Source: Pseudonocardiaceae bacterium
GTDB lineage: Bacteria; Actinomycetota; Actinomycetes; Mycobacteriales; Pseudonocardiaceae
Assembly: GCA_009379815.1 (NCBI GenBank)
Contig: WHSY01000004.1
Span: 43,768 to 107,767 of the forward strand
Direction: 5' to 3'
Length of the DNA: 64,000 bases
The position numbers were made by a program, and so were the translations under genes. Positions 9,689-19,000 of this stretch are shown here, one piece after another. Each line of letters starts with the position of its first letter. The first letter of the stretch is position 1. The notes below the pieces were generated by a model that worked only from the letters and a program-made list of their open reading frames with translations, was not told the origin of the DNA and did no database searches.

Positions 9689-9933
9689 GGCGTGTTTCAT
9701 ACGTTCGGGCGGAGCCACTCGGTGATCGCTGCGACGTGGACGATGGCTTCGTAGCGGACTGCCAGCTTGTCATAGCGGGTGGCGACGGCCCGGTTGCGCT
9801 TGAGCCGGTTGATGCCGCGTTCGATGGCGTGGCGCTGCTTGTACAGCTGCGGGTCAAACGCCGACGGGCGGCCTCCGGTGCGGCCCTTGTTCTTGCGGTG
9901 GCGGACCTGGTCCGCCTTCTCCCCTAGTGGCAC
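9685..9933 (-). mobile_element. IS5-family transposase remnant (C-terminal part)
   Basis: The minus-strand frame 9697-9933 gives a 78-aa piece with [35 protein letters not shown] and [17 protein letters not shown], the DDE-family C-terminus carrying the last catalytic Glu ([10 protein letters not shown]) of IS5-like transposases. The N-terminal two thirds are missing. Its outer end, GGCGTGTTTCATACG, abuts a CTAG, a target like that of IS5 elements. The inner edge is replaced at about 9940 by the broken hydrolase gene. Inactive. Confidence 0.75.
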
Positions 9934-9954
9934 AAACTCGTTGGTGGGGGTGTG

Positions 9955-10538
9955 CTATCCGGTGACCAGCTCGACGAGCCGGTCGGCGCACTCGTCGATG
10001 ACGAGGTGCCCGGCCGAGGCGATGACGCCGAGCTCGACGCCGAGTGTGCGTCGCACCGCCGGGACGAGAGCTCGGCTCGGGAGGAACAGGTCGTGCTCGC
10101 CGACCACAGCCGTACGATCCACCCCACGAACCGCGACTGCGACTCTGCCCGGGTCAGTGCTGGAGCGAACGTGGCGGGAGACCAACGTCATCCAGTCGAC
10201 CAGCTCCGGCCGAGGGTCGTGGCCAGCTCAGTGAGCCACCGTCCATACCAGGCCAGCCGACCCGCAGCAGGGATACGCTCTCCGCTGATCAGCCCCGGCT
10301 GACCGGGGATATCGGCCAGCACGACTCGGAACTGCCCGGCCAGTGCAGTGGCGAGCGGGAGGCAGGCCCCGGTACTGAAGTTGGTGCCTGGCACGAACAC
10401 CACTGTCCGATCGCCTTCTCCGGCAATGACCACAGGGGTCGGCGTGCCATGGACACTAACCGTGCGGCACTCATGCGCTACCGGCCACGCATCGAGCTGG
10501 TCGATACACCACCGAGCGATCGCCTCACGTCCTGACAT
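9955..10538 (-). pseudogene. alpha/beta-hydrolase, internally deleted and frameshifted
   Basis: From ATG 10538 (MSGREAIARW) a recognisable hydrolase N-terminus runs to about 10195: TVVFVPGTNFSTG, LADIPGQPGL, YGRWLTELATTLG. Then the frame shifts and the sequence continues as PELVDWMTLVSRHV and AVVGEHDLFLPSRALVPAVRRTLG...GHLVIDE, the C-terminal part with the Asp/His region. The segment between, which should hold the GxSxG nucleophile elbow and cap (roughly 100 residues by family length), is absent. The gene is therefore dead. It lies between the IS remnant and the monooxygenase. One of four genes in this window with a core deletion. Confidence 0.8.
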
Positions 10539-10744
10539 CGTCCGATAGATCAACCCCATCGGCCCATGATGAGCTGTCCACCCAGCCGGGAACCGCATGG
10601 CAGACCGCCGAACGGCTCGCCCTGGCCCTGGCCCTGGGACTGCCGTCCCTGATCGAGCGCTGGCAACGGGAAGCCGACTCCAGTCGCACGTAAGAGTCCA
10701 CGCAGCCCGGCTGGACACGTGCGGCTGTGGTGGCGTTTAATTTG

Positions 10745-10765
10745 TTAACGGCTTCGATTCGTTAA
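10745..10765. promoter_or_regulatory. Palindromic operator before the FAD monooxygenase-TetR pair
   Basis: TTAACG (10745-10750) and CGTTAA (10760-10765) form an inverted repeat with a 9-nt spacer in an unusually AT-rich stretch. It ends 3 bp before the ATG at 10769, so a bound repressor would block initiation. The TetR encoded at 12301 is the natural candidate ligand. The transcript would be leaderless or nearly so. Confidence 0.6.
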
Positions 10766-10768
10766 TAA

Positions 10769-12304
10769 ATGGGGGTGGTGATCGTGGACTCGACAGCGGT
10801 GCTGGTCGTGGGTGCCGGGCCGGCGGGTCTGGCGGTGGCCTGCGGTCTGCTGCAGCACGGGGTTTCGGTGCGCGTAGTGGACGAAGCCCATGGCCCGGCG
10901 ACCACGTCGCGGGCGAACATCCTGCACGCGCGGGGAGTCGAGGTGCTCAACCGGCTGGGCGCGCTCGGTGATCTCCGGGATCGGGCCGTTTCCGGCACCA
11001 AGATGACCATCCACCTCGGCGGACGCCCGGTGGCGACGGTGCGGTTCGGCAAGGTCGAGGGCGCGCAGCTGTCGGCACTTCTGGTCTCGCAAGCCGAGAT
11101 CGAGGCGCAGCTGGGCCGCCGGCTGGCCGAGCTGGGTGGCGGCGTGGAGTGGAACGCCGCCCTGGTGGGCGCAACCCGAGACGATGCGGGCGTCACGGCC
11201 TCGCTGGGCACCGGGGAGGCCGTTCACGCAGGCTGGATGGTCGGCTGCGACGGCGCGCACAGCACGACGCGCAAGGAGGCCGACATCGGCTTTCCCGGAG
11301 CCCCCGTCACCGACCAGTGGCTGCTCGCCGACGTGCACGCCGACTGGGACGTCGACCGGACCGGGTCGATGGGCTGGTATCACCGGGACGGCCTGTTCTT
11401 CGCCATGCCCATGCGTGAGGCCGCAGGCTCGGAGAACCTGTGGCGGCTCATGTGCGACATCTCGCTGTCCGAGGACGAGCGGCTCGACGACCAGGAGATC
11501 CTCGACCGGTTCCGGCGATTGCTGCCCGAGCGCACCGGACTGACCGACGTGCGCATCCTGGACACCTCCTGGACCTCGGTCTTCCGCATCCACCGGCGGC
11601 TGGCCGATCAGTACCGGAGCGGGCGCATCCTGCTGGCCGGCGACGCCGCTCACATCCACAGTCCGTTCGGCGGCCAGGGGATGAACACCGGCATCGGCGA
11701 CGCCGAGAACCTGGCGTGGAAGCTCGCCCTCGTGGTCCGAGGCCGTGCGCATGACCTGTTGCTGGACACCTATGAGGCCGAACGCCGGCCACTGGCCGAA
11801 GACGTACTCCGGAACACGACTGCGAACACGCGGCTGATGGTGAGCGAAGGCCGGCTGATGCGGTTCCTCCGCGACCGCGTGATGACCCCGCTGTCGAACC
11901 TGCCCGCCGTGCAGCGCTGGGCAACCAACAGCGCCTCGCAGCTGTGGGTGAGCTACCGCCGTGGCCCCCTGGCTGGTCCCGGATCCCGCATGGGACGCCG
12001 CCCGCGCCCGGGCGACCGTGTGCCCGACGTCGCGTGCCGGCGCTCCGACGGCAGCGCCACCCGGCTGCACGCCGAACTCGGAGGGCACTGGGTGTTGCTG
12101 GTACCCGACGCCGCCGACGAAGCGCCGGTCACCTCCGTGCGCAAGCGGCTCGGGGAGTACGTCACCGTTCTGCACTTCGAGGGACGCCAGGACGAGGTCC
12201 GGCTCGTGCGTCCCGACGCCCACCTTGCGTGGCGTGGCCGACCGGACTCGGGTCGCCTCGATCGGTGGCTGGACGACGCGTTGCAGCAAGGACGGGCGCT
12301 GTGA
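10769..12304 (+). CDS. FAD-dependent aromatic-type monooxygenase (PheA/TfdB family)
   Basis: 511 aa. Rossmann FAD motif LVVGAGPAGLAVACGLLQHG at the N-terminus, the DG motif GCDGAHSTTRK near residue 170, and the GDAAHIHSPFGGQGMNTGIGDAENLAWKLA block near residue 290 mark class A flavoprotein hydroxylases. The ~120-residue C-terminal thioredoxin-like domain of the phenol hydroxylase branch is present in short form. These enzymes hydroxylate phenols or polyketide aromatics with NAD(P)H and O2. ATG 10769 lies just after an operator-like palindrome; a GTG at 10778 is an alternative. Its stop overlaps the GTG start of a TetR gene (GTGA), so both are translated together. Confidence 0.9.
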   Translation: MGVVIVDSTAVLVVGAGPAGLAVACGLLQHGVSVRVVDEAHGPATTSRANILHARGVEVLNRLGALGDLRDRAVSGTKMTIHLGGRPVATVRFGKVEGAQLSALLVSQAEIEAQLGRRLAELGGGVEWNAALVGATRDDAGVTASLGTGEAVHAGWMVGCDGAHSTTRKEADIGFPGAPVTDQWLLADVHADWDVDRTGSMGWYHRDGLFFAMPMREAAGSENLWRLMCDISLSEDERLDDQEILDRFRRLLPERTGLTDVRILDTSWTSVFRIHRRLADQYRSGRILLAGDAAHIHSPFGGQGMNTGIGDAENLAWKLALVVRGRAHDLLLDTYEAERRPLAEDVLRNTTANTRLMVSEGRLMRFLRDRVMTPLSNLPAVQRWATNSASQLWVSYRRGPLAGPGSRMGRRPRPGDRVPDVACRRSDGSATRLHAELGGHWVLLVPDAADEAPVTSVRKRLGEYVTVLHFEGRQDEVRLVRPDAHLAWRGRPDSGRLDRWLDDALQQGRAL

Positions 12305-12936
12305 GTACCCATTCGCCGGGGCAGCAATCACGCCGGCGCGGGCGCGGGCGACCCCGCGACCCGGAAGCGGACACCGCGATCCTGCGCGTGGCGCTGGACC
12401 TGTTCATCGAGGGCGGCGTGGAAGGCACGAGCATCGAGCAGATCGCCAAGCGCGCCGGGGTGGGCAAGCTGACCGTCTATCGACGTTGGAGCTCGAAGGT
12501 GGAGTTGCTCGCCCAGGCGATCGAGTCGGCGCGCGACCGCATCCCCGAGGCGCCCGCCGAGGACTTCGCGAGCGTGCCGCTGGCGGAGCTGATCGAGCGT
12601 GCGCTGCCCGCGGTGGCCGAGGCCCTCGCCGACGACCGGTTCCGCGCCTTGGTCGCCAGGATCTTCGGGTCCAGCACCAGTCACCCGAGCCTCATGGCAA
12701 CCTACTGGGAGCACTACATCCTGCCTCGGCGACAGGCGACCCAGGTGTTGCTGGAACGGGCCAAGAAGGAGGGTGTGCTGGCCGAGGACACCGATATGGA
12801 CGTCCTGATCGACATGATGGTCGGTGCCGTGATGTACCGCGCCATCCAGCCCGAGCCACTCGACGTCGCCGAGGCCCGCCGCTACCTGGAAACCGTCTAC
12901 CGGCAGGCCGGCCTCCTCCCACCGGGACGCCACTGA
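12301..12936 (+). CDS. TetR/AcrR family transcriptional regulator
   Basis: 211 aa. After an Arg/Gly-rich lead (RRRGRGRPRDPEAD) comes the TetR HTH: ILRVALDLFIEGGVEGTSIEQIAKRAGVGKLTVYRRWSSK. The C-terminal ligand domain has the LVARIFGSSTSHPSL pattern of TetR_C families. GTG 12301 overlaps the TGA of the monooxygenase; longer in-frame starts would run through that gene and are rejected. Probably a co-transcribed autoregulator acting on the palindrome at 10745-10765 and induced by an aromatic substrate of the monooxygenase (inference). Confidence 0.9.
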   Translation: MSTHSPGQQSRRRGRGRPRDPEADTAILRVALDLFIEGGVEGTSIEQIAKRAGVGKLTVYRRWSSKVELLAQAIESARDRIPEAPAEDFASVPLAELIERALPAVAEALADDRFRALVARIFGSSTSHPSLMATYWEHYILPRRQATQVLLERAKKEGVLAEDTDMDVLIDMMVGAVMYRAIQPEPLDVAEARRYLETVYRQAGLLPPGRH

Positions 12937-12982
12937 TCGCTAGCCCGACCGCCACCGGGCTGGTCGACGAGGAGCGACGCGG

Positions 12983-13765
12983 TCAGCTCGGCGTCGGCCG
13001 ATCCGGGGGCCTTGCGATCACCGAGAACTCGGTGCCAAAGGGATCGGTGATGGTCCCGATCCGCCCGTATGGGATGTCTTCGGCGACGCCGGCCGTGCCC
13101 CCGGCCGCGATGGCCCTGCCCACCGCGGCGTCGGTGTCGGCGACCTCGAACGTCGTCGTCCAGCCGGAAGAGGGTGTGTCCGGAGAGCCGAAGATCCCGG
13201 CGACCTCGTGACCGTCCGGCCGCCGTAGGAACGTGAAGTCGAAGTTCGGGAGATCCTCGTTGCGGTCCAGCGTGAAGTCGAAGACCGCCGCGTAGAAGTC
13301 GCGGGCCGGTTTCGGGTCGGCGGTGACGAGATCGTTGCGCACGAGCGAGTCGGGCTCGTTCACGACCTGGCAGCCGATGTGCGCGCGCCCCTGCCACAGG
13401 CCGAACTGGGCGCCGACGGGGTCGACGGCCATCACCATGCGGCCCTGGTCCATGACGTCCATCGGGTCCACGAGCAGGGTGCCGCCCGCGTCCGTGATGC
13501 GCTTGGCGGTGCGGTCGCAGTCGTGGGTGGCGAGATACACGTTCCACCAGAAGTCCGTGGCGTCGGGGTCGGGGTTGGGCATGATCGCCGCGACCGGCCG
13601 GTTGTGCAGCAGGCAGATCGTGTAGTGCCCGGACTCCGCCGGTCCCACGTCGTACTCCCAGCCGAACAGCGCACGGTAGAACTCCATGGCCCGCTCCAGG
13701 TCGGGAATGCCCAGGTCGATCCAGGTCGGAGTGCCGTCCGGTTGGTTGGTGGTGACATAGCTCAT
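12983..13765 (-). CDS. VOC-superfamily protein with two glyoxalase-like domains
   Basis: 260 aa made of two tandem VOC modules. The first (residues 10-120) has PTWIDLGIPDLERAMEFYRALFGWEY; the second (about 135-255) has VRNDLVTADPKPARDFYAAVFDFTL. This matches the CFP-30B/27-kDa-antigen-like VOC group common in actinobacteria, whose biochemical role is not settled. ATG 13765 follows GAGGAGCC. It is convergent with the TetR gene (47 bp) and transcribed alone. Confidence 0.85.
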   Translation of the reverse strand: MSYVTTNQPDGTPTWIDLGIPDLERAMEFYRALFGWEYDVGPAESGHYTICLLHNRPVAAIMPNPDPDATDFWWNVYLATHDCDRTAKRITDAGGTLLVDPMDVMDQGRMVMAVDPVGAQFGLWQGRAHIGCQVVNEPDSLVRNDLVTADPKPARDFYAAVFDFTLDRNEDLPNFDFTFLRRPDGHEVAGIFGSPDTPSSGWTTTFEVADTDAAVGRAIAAGGTAGVAEDIPYGRIGTITDPFGTEFSVIARPPDRPTPS

Positions 13766-13874
13766 CGTGGCTCCTCGGAGGTCGTTGATGTCGCGGGCAC
13801 CGTAGCCACGACCACCGACGATTCGAGGCCGCGATCAGCGGTGGGCCGAGATCACGACGCGCCGCACGTCCTCC

Positions 13875-14612
13875 TCACCTCGGAAGGGCGGCGAGGAGGT
13901 CGTCGCCCGCGCGTTCCTCGACGACCGGTGCCGGGCCGCCGATCAGGGCGACGCAGCCGACATGCCCCGCTGCGGGGGAGAGGTCGGCGAGGTGCACGGC
14001 CTGGGTCGGTGCGGCGGCGCCGGTCCAGGACACCACGCCCGCGGCCTCGTCCGGCCCGGTGACGACGAGGTCGTGCAGCGGTGCGGCGAGCCCGTGTCCG
14101 GTGGCCTTGACGGCGGCCTCCTTGCGGGTCCAGACGGTGAGCAGTCCCGGACCACCGTGTACCGCTGCGCGCTCGGCCGGGGTGAGCGCCTGGCGCGCCA
14201 CCCCGTCGCCGTCGGGGAGATCGGTCACCTGCTCCACGTCGACGCCGACGCGCCGCGGCGCGAGTGCGACGGCCACCTGGTCGCCGGAGTGCGCGAGGGA
14301 GAGTTCGACGCCCGCGGGCGGCTCGAGCCGGGGCGGGCCGTGGGGGCCGCCGCAGTGCGCGCAGCGGCGGGTGAGGCGCAGCGCCGTGGGCGGGGCGTCG
14401 AGCAGGCAGCCCAGGGCGGCACGGGCCAGTGCGTGTGCCGCGGCGAACCGCGCCCGGTCCGCCGGCAGGCGCAGCGCCGCGTGCCGGGCCCGCTCCGGTG
14501 CGTCCAGCACCCGGAGCAGCTTCGGATCGCCGTCCGGCCGTGCCCAGAGCACCAGGCACCCCTCGGCCCCGCCTGCCCGTAGCCGACCACCGCGGCCCGG
14601 CCCGCGACTCAT
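13875..14612 (-). CDS. Sfp-type 4'-phosphopantetheinyl transferase
   Basis: 245 aa. The two signature motifs are clear: RRVGVDVEQV (Mg-binding) and WTRKEAAVKATGHGL (the W..KEA..K motif), plus the substrate-side PAGVELSLAHSGDQVAVAL block. Such enzymes attach the phosphopantetheine arm to carrier domains. The ATG at 14612 overlaps the TGA of the upstream membrane acyltransferase (ATGA), so they are translationally coupled. The nearest carrier domain in the window is the T domain of the Pls-like synthetase at 16081, which diverges from this operon, making it the likely client (inference). Confidence 0.9.
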   Translation of the reverse strand: MSRGPGRGGRLRAGGAEGCLVLWARPDGDPKLLRVLDAPERARHAALRLPADRARFAAAHALARAALGCLLDAPPTALRLTRRCAHCGGPHGPPRLEPPAGVELSLAHSGDQVAVALAPRRVGVDVEQVTDLPDGDGVARQALTPAERAAVHGGPGLLTVWTRKEAAVKATGHGLAAPLHDLVVTGPDEAAGVVSWTGAAAPTQAVHLADLSPAAGHVGCVALIGGPAPVVEERAGDDLLAALPR

Positions 14613-15823
14613 GTCCTCGCTGGGCTCGGTGCTCGCGTCGCCGCGCTTCGCGCGCGCCGGGCCAGCCACGTCACGCCGGCCTCCAGTGGGCCGCGGCCCA
14701 CCGCCTGCCGCCACGCGAGCGCAACGGCGAGCGCGACGACGACCTGCACGACGTAACCGGTGACGGCGCCGAAGCTGTCCAGCGGGGAGTTCATGAACAC
14801 GACGTGGGCGGTGTAGACGGTCAGCGTCAGGGCCCCGACGGCGGCCAGCGGGGTCAGCACCGCAATGATCACCCGCCGGAGCACGGGCCGGACGACGTGG
14901 GTCAGCAGCAGCATCGCTGCGAGCAGCGCGACCGCGATGCCGGTGGTGTGCAGCAGGTCGGGCGGGGTGCTGGAGTGCTGGGTGTCGATCGCGAGCCACC
15001 ACCAGGTCGAGGTCGGTGTGGTGCCCGTGGGGCCGAAGGCGAGGATCCTCGCCACATCGATCGAGGACGCTGCCTCGAGCTGCTGACGGCCTCCCAGCGG
15101 GCCGAGCAGCAGCCAGGACAGCAGGGAGGCGGCCGTCGCGAGCAGGGCGCCGGCGCCGAGGAGCCCGCCGGCGACCCGGGCCGAGGACAGCCGGAGCCGG
15201 CCGACGATCAGCCCGGCGCAGAGGTAGGCCATCCACGGCAGCGCCGGGTATGTCCCGGTCAGGGACAGCTCGGAGAGCAGCCGGAGGGGGTCGGAGAACA
15301 GGTAGCCGAAGGACGGGTTGATCAAGCGTGGCTCCGGAAGGGCGTCGCGGAGCGGGTGGCTGACCACTGGCACGACGACGGCAGCCGCGACGCCGGTCAT
15401 CACGAGCCAGCGGGTGGTCAGGAACACCAGCGGGATCGCGAGCAGGAACAGCACCGCGTAGTACGGCAGGATCACCGCGGCGATCGACGCGTCGGTGTAG
15501 CCCAGCACGAGGCCGATGGTGCCGATAGCGAACGCCCGCGCGGTCAGCGAGGCCGCGGTGGGCCGCGCCTCGGCTGCGGGCACCTGCCGGCGGCGGGTCG
15601 TGAACGCGATGCCGACCCCGGCGAGCACGGCGAAGGTCGCGGCCGACCGCCCGCCCGCGAGCGAGAACCACCGCGTGGGGTCGCCGGCGGCGTCGACCAC
15701 GTACAGCGCGTGCACCGCCATCATGCCCAGCACCGCGATCCCGCGGGTGGCGTCCACCCCCACCAGACGGGGCCCGGTGGCCCCACTCCGGGGGCTCTCG
15801 GGCGTCGCGAGCCGTCGTGTCAT
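14609..15823 (-). CDS. Polytopic membrane acyltransferase-like protein (DUF418 / HGSNAT-like)
   Basis: 404 aa with about ten hydrophobic helices. The N-terminal GPRLVGVDATRGIAVLGMMAVHAL is the hallmark of the heparan-alpha-glucosaminide N-acetyltransferase-like/DUF1624 group, and the C-terminal LTLTVYTAHVVFM stretch is typical of DUF418 proteins. Members are thought to move acyl groups across membranes. ATG 15823 follows GGACGGAG. It is the first gene of the operon with the phosphopantetheinyl transferase and diverges from the Pls-like gene over 257 bp. It may acylate or export the polymer made there, but no direct evidence is visible. Confidence 0.75.
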   Translation of the reverse strand: MTRRLATPESPRSGATGPRLVGVDATRGIAVLGMMAVHALYVVDAAGDPTRWFSLAGGRSAATFAVLAGVGIAFTTRRRQVPAAEARPTAASLTARAFAIGTIGLVLGYTDASIAAVILPYYAVLFLLAIPLVFLTTRWLVMTGVAAAVVVPVVSHPLRDALPEPRLINPSFGYLFSDPLRLLSELSLTGTYPALPWMAYLCAGLIVGRLRLSSARVAGGLLGAGALLATAASLLSWLLLGPLGGRQQLEAASSIDVARILAFGPTGTTPTSTWWWLAIDTQHSSTPPDLLHTTGIAVALLAAMLLLTHVVRPVLRRVIIAVLTPLAAVGALTLTVYTAHVVFMNSPLDSFGAVTGYVVQVVVALAVALAWRQAVGRGPLEAGVTWLARRARSAATRAPSPART

Positions 15824-15997
15824 CGCACTCCGTCCTGCTGCCGGAATCGGCGGGTGGCGCGTCGCTGGGTGGCCGATCGCAGCCGTCGCGCCCCGCCCCG
15901 CGTCTCGGGGTCGCTCCGGCGCGGCGTCAGCCACGAGACGAGGACCGGAGCAGCGGTATCGTTCGAGTGACAGCCATCGTTACATGCTGGCCGTAGG

Positions 15998-16013
15998 TTC
16001 ACTGACGTGTGAA
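15998..16013. promoter_or_regulatory. Inverted repeat in the divergent Pls/acyltransferase promoter region
   Basis: TTCAC (15998-16002) and GTGAA (16009-16013) flank a 6-nt spacer in the 257-bp region between the two divergent units. A -10-like TGTAAT at about 16062 would give a very short leader for the Pls-like gene. No regulator gene is adjacent. Confidence 0.35.
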
Positions 16014-16080
16014 TCGACACAGCGCTCAGGGTCCCATTCGGCTCGCAGTGTCACCCGACAGAGTGTAATCCTCTTCGGCG

Positions 16081-19000
16081 ATGGCTACTGTTAGTGAGTT
16101 AACTCGGCCGAGCGTGCGGTCGGCCGGACCGACGCCTCGGCCGCTGCGGAGGCTGCAGCAGTTCTTCGAGGTGACGTGTGATCGTGTTCCCGATCGGGTC
16201 GCGGTGGAAGACGGTGACGCCAGGCTGACGTACCGGGAGCTGGATCGGCGGGCGAACCAGCTCGCGCATGACCTGCGGGCCCGCGGGGTGGCGCGCGGCG
16301 CGCGGGTGGGGATCCTGCTGGAGCGGTCGCCGCTGTCCTACGTCAGCCTGCTGGGCGTGCTCAAGGCGGGCGCGGCGTTCGTGCCGATCGACCCCGCGTC
16401 ACCGGCTGGCCGGGTCACCTACATCGCCGCGGACGCCGACCTCGACCTGCTGATCACGTCGAACGATCTCGCGATGGAGGCGTGTGACCTCGGCCGACCG
16501 TTGCTCGAGATCGACCTGATCGCCGACGTGCTCGACGCCGCGCCGGTCACCAGGCCCGTGACGGACCAGGGCGGCGACCCGGCCGCCTACGTGATCTACA
16601 CGTCCGGGTCGAGCGGTCGCCCGAAGGGCGTGGAGGTCGCGCAGTCCAGCATCTGCAACTTCATCGACGTCGTGCCCGCCATCTACGACGTCCGGGAATC
16701 CGACCGCGTCTACCAGGGCATGACGATCTCGTTCGACTTCTCGATCGAGGAGATCTGGCCGACGTGGGCGGTCGGGGCGACGCTCGTGGTCGGTCCGAAC
16801 GACTCGCGGCGGCTGGGCGAGGAGCTCGCGGATTTCCTCGACGAGACCGGGGTGACCGTCCTGTACTGCGTGCCCACCCTGCTGGCGACGATTCCGCGGG
16901 ACCTGCCGCGGGTGCGCAGCCTGCTGGTGGGCGGTGAGGCGTGCCCGGCGGAGCTGGTGGAGCGCTGGAGCACCGCCGAGCGGCGGATGCTCAACACCTA
17001 CGGGCCCACCGAGGCCACGGTCACCGCGACGTGGTGCGAGCTGCTGCCCGGCCGGCCGGTGACCATCGGGCGGGCCATGCCGACGTACACGGTCGTGCTG
17101 CTCGACGAGGAGCTGCGCGCGGTGCCCGACGGCGAGGTCGGGGAGATCTGCCTCGGCGGGCCCGGCGTCGCGACCGGGTACATCGGGATGCCGGAACGCA
17201 CCGCCGAACGGTTCGTCCGCCACCCCCTCGCCCCTGCGGGCGGCAGGCTCTACCGGACCGGTGACCTGGGCCGGGTGACCGCCGACGGTGAGATCGAGTA
17301 CCTGGGCCGGGCCGACGCGGAGGTCAAGATCCGTGGCCACCGGGTCGATCTCGGCGAGATCGAGAGCGTGCTGCTCGAGGACCCGGACGTGGCCAGCGCC
17401 GTGGCCGCCCTCACCCCGGACTCCGAGCTCGCGACCTACCTCACGCGCAGGCCCTCGGACGTGGGTGACGAGTCACTGGCCGACCGGTTGCACGACGAGC
17501 TGCGCCGCCGGCTGCCCAGCTACATGGTGCCCGCCTTCCTCGACGTGCTCGGCGAGCTGCCCACGATGTCGAGCGGGAAGGTCGACCGGGCGCGGTTGCC
17601 CGCGCTCAGCGGCACCCGGCTGGTCGGTACCAGCGGCCCGGTCGTGCCGCCGGCCACTGAGCTGGAAGAGCGACTCGGCGCGGTGTGGGCGGAGGTGTTC
17701 GGCCTGGCGCCCGCGGACCTGTCCGTGGAGGCGGACTTCTTCACCGACCTCGGCGGGCACTCCCTGCTCGCCGCGACCGCGGTGTCGCGGTTGCGCGAGC
17801 GCAGTGTGGGCGCCGGCCCGGCCGTCCGTGACCTGTACGCCCACCCCACCGTCCGGGCGCTGGCCGCCCATCTCGCGAGCGGCGGCGAACCGGACCACGT
17901 CATTGCCGCTGCGCAACCTCGGCCTGCGCCCCTGCGGCATGCGCAGCGGCGGCCTGCACTGGCAGGCGTGGTGCAGGTGACGTTCCTCTACGCGCTGTTC
18001 GCGCTGGTGACGTTGCCGCTCGCGATCGTCTATAGCCGCTACGACGGCGCGGTCGCGGTCACCGGCGTGCTCGGCGAGCTCGCGATCGCTGCGGGGGTGA
18101 ACTATGTGGTGCTGCGCTGGGTGCTGCCGCCACTGCTCGCCCGCGCCCTGGCCGCCGGGATCCGACCGGGCCGCTACCGGCTCTGGGGGGTCACCTACCT
18201 GCGGCTGTGGGCACTCGACGTCGTGCTGGGGTTTGCGCCACTGGCCGTACTCAGCGGCTCCCCGCTGATGCCGGCCTACCTGCGGCTGCTCGGCGCGCGC
18301 GTCGGGGAGCGGACGCACATCGCGACCAGCGGGTTGTCACTGCCGACGATGGTGAAGATCGCGGACGACGCCAGCCTCGGCTACGGAGCGCAGGTGCGGC
18401 CCTGGGTCGTGGAGGACGGCTGGGTCGTGGTGGACCCGATCGCGGTGCGCGCCGGTGCGTTCGTCGGGGCGAACGCGGTGCTCGAGCCCGGCGCCCGCGT
18501 CGGCCGGTTCGCCGCGCTGGCCGAGCACTCCGCGCTCGCCCAGCGCCAAACGGTCCCGGCCGGCGAGAGCTGGGGCGGCTCACCGGTGGTCCCGCTCACG
18601 GAGCCGGTCCTCGGCACGATGGCCGACCGCCCACCCCAGCCGGGCTGGAACACCCGATCGCTCGCGGGCGTCGCGGGCGGTCTGGCCCTGCTGGAGCTGG
18701 CCTCGATCGCGATGGTGGCGCCGAGCATCGTGATCGTCTGGACGGCGTTGCTCACCGGCGGCACCGGCGCGGGGCTGCTGGCCGCGGCGCTGGTCGGTCC
18801 GGTGTTCGTGCTGACGGTCTGCGCGGTGGTCGCCGGGCTGCGCCGGCTGGTGCTGCCGCGTACCCCGACCGGCGTGCACCCGGCCCGGTCGACCCTCGGC
18901 GTGCGCAAGTGGATCGCCGACAAGCTCCTGGAGACGAGCTTGACGTTCACCAACTCGCTGTACTCGACGCTGTACACGGTGCCGTGGCTACGGGTGCTCG

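Noticed and set aside
10570..10695. Possible small plus-strand gene fragment (TAERLALALALGLPSLIERWQREAD)
   Set aside because: Helical-looking but too short, no start with a ribosome site and no recognised family; may be debris of a regulator.
14429..15970. Plus-strand frame opposite the membrane acyltransferase
   Set aside because: Translation is Arg/Gly/Gln-rich without hydrophobic helices, whereas the minus strand gives a normal polytopic protein.
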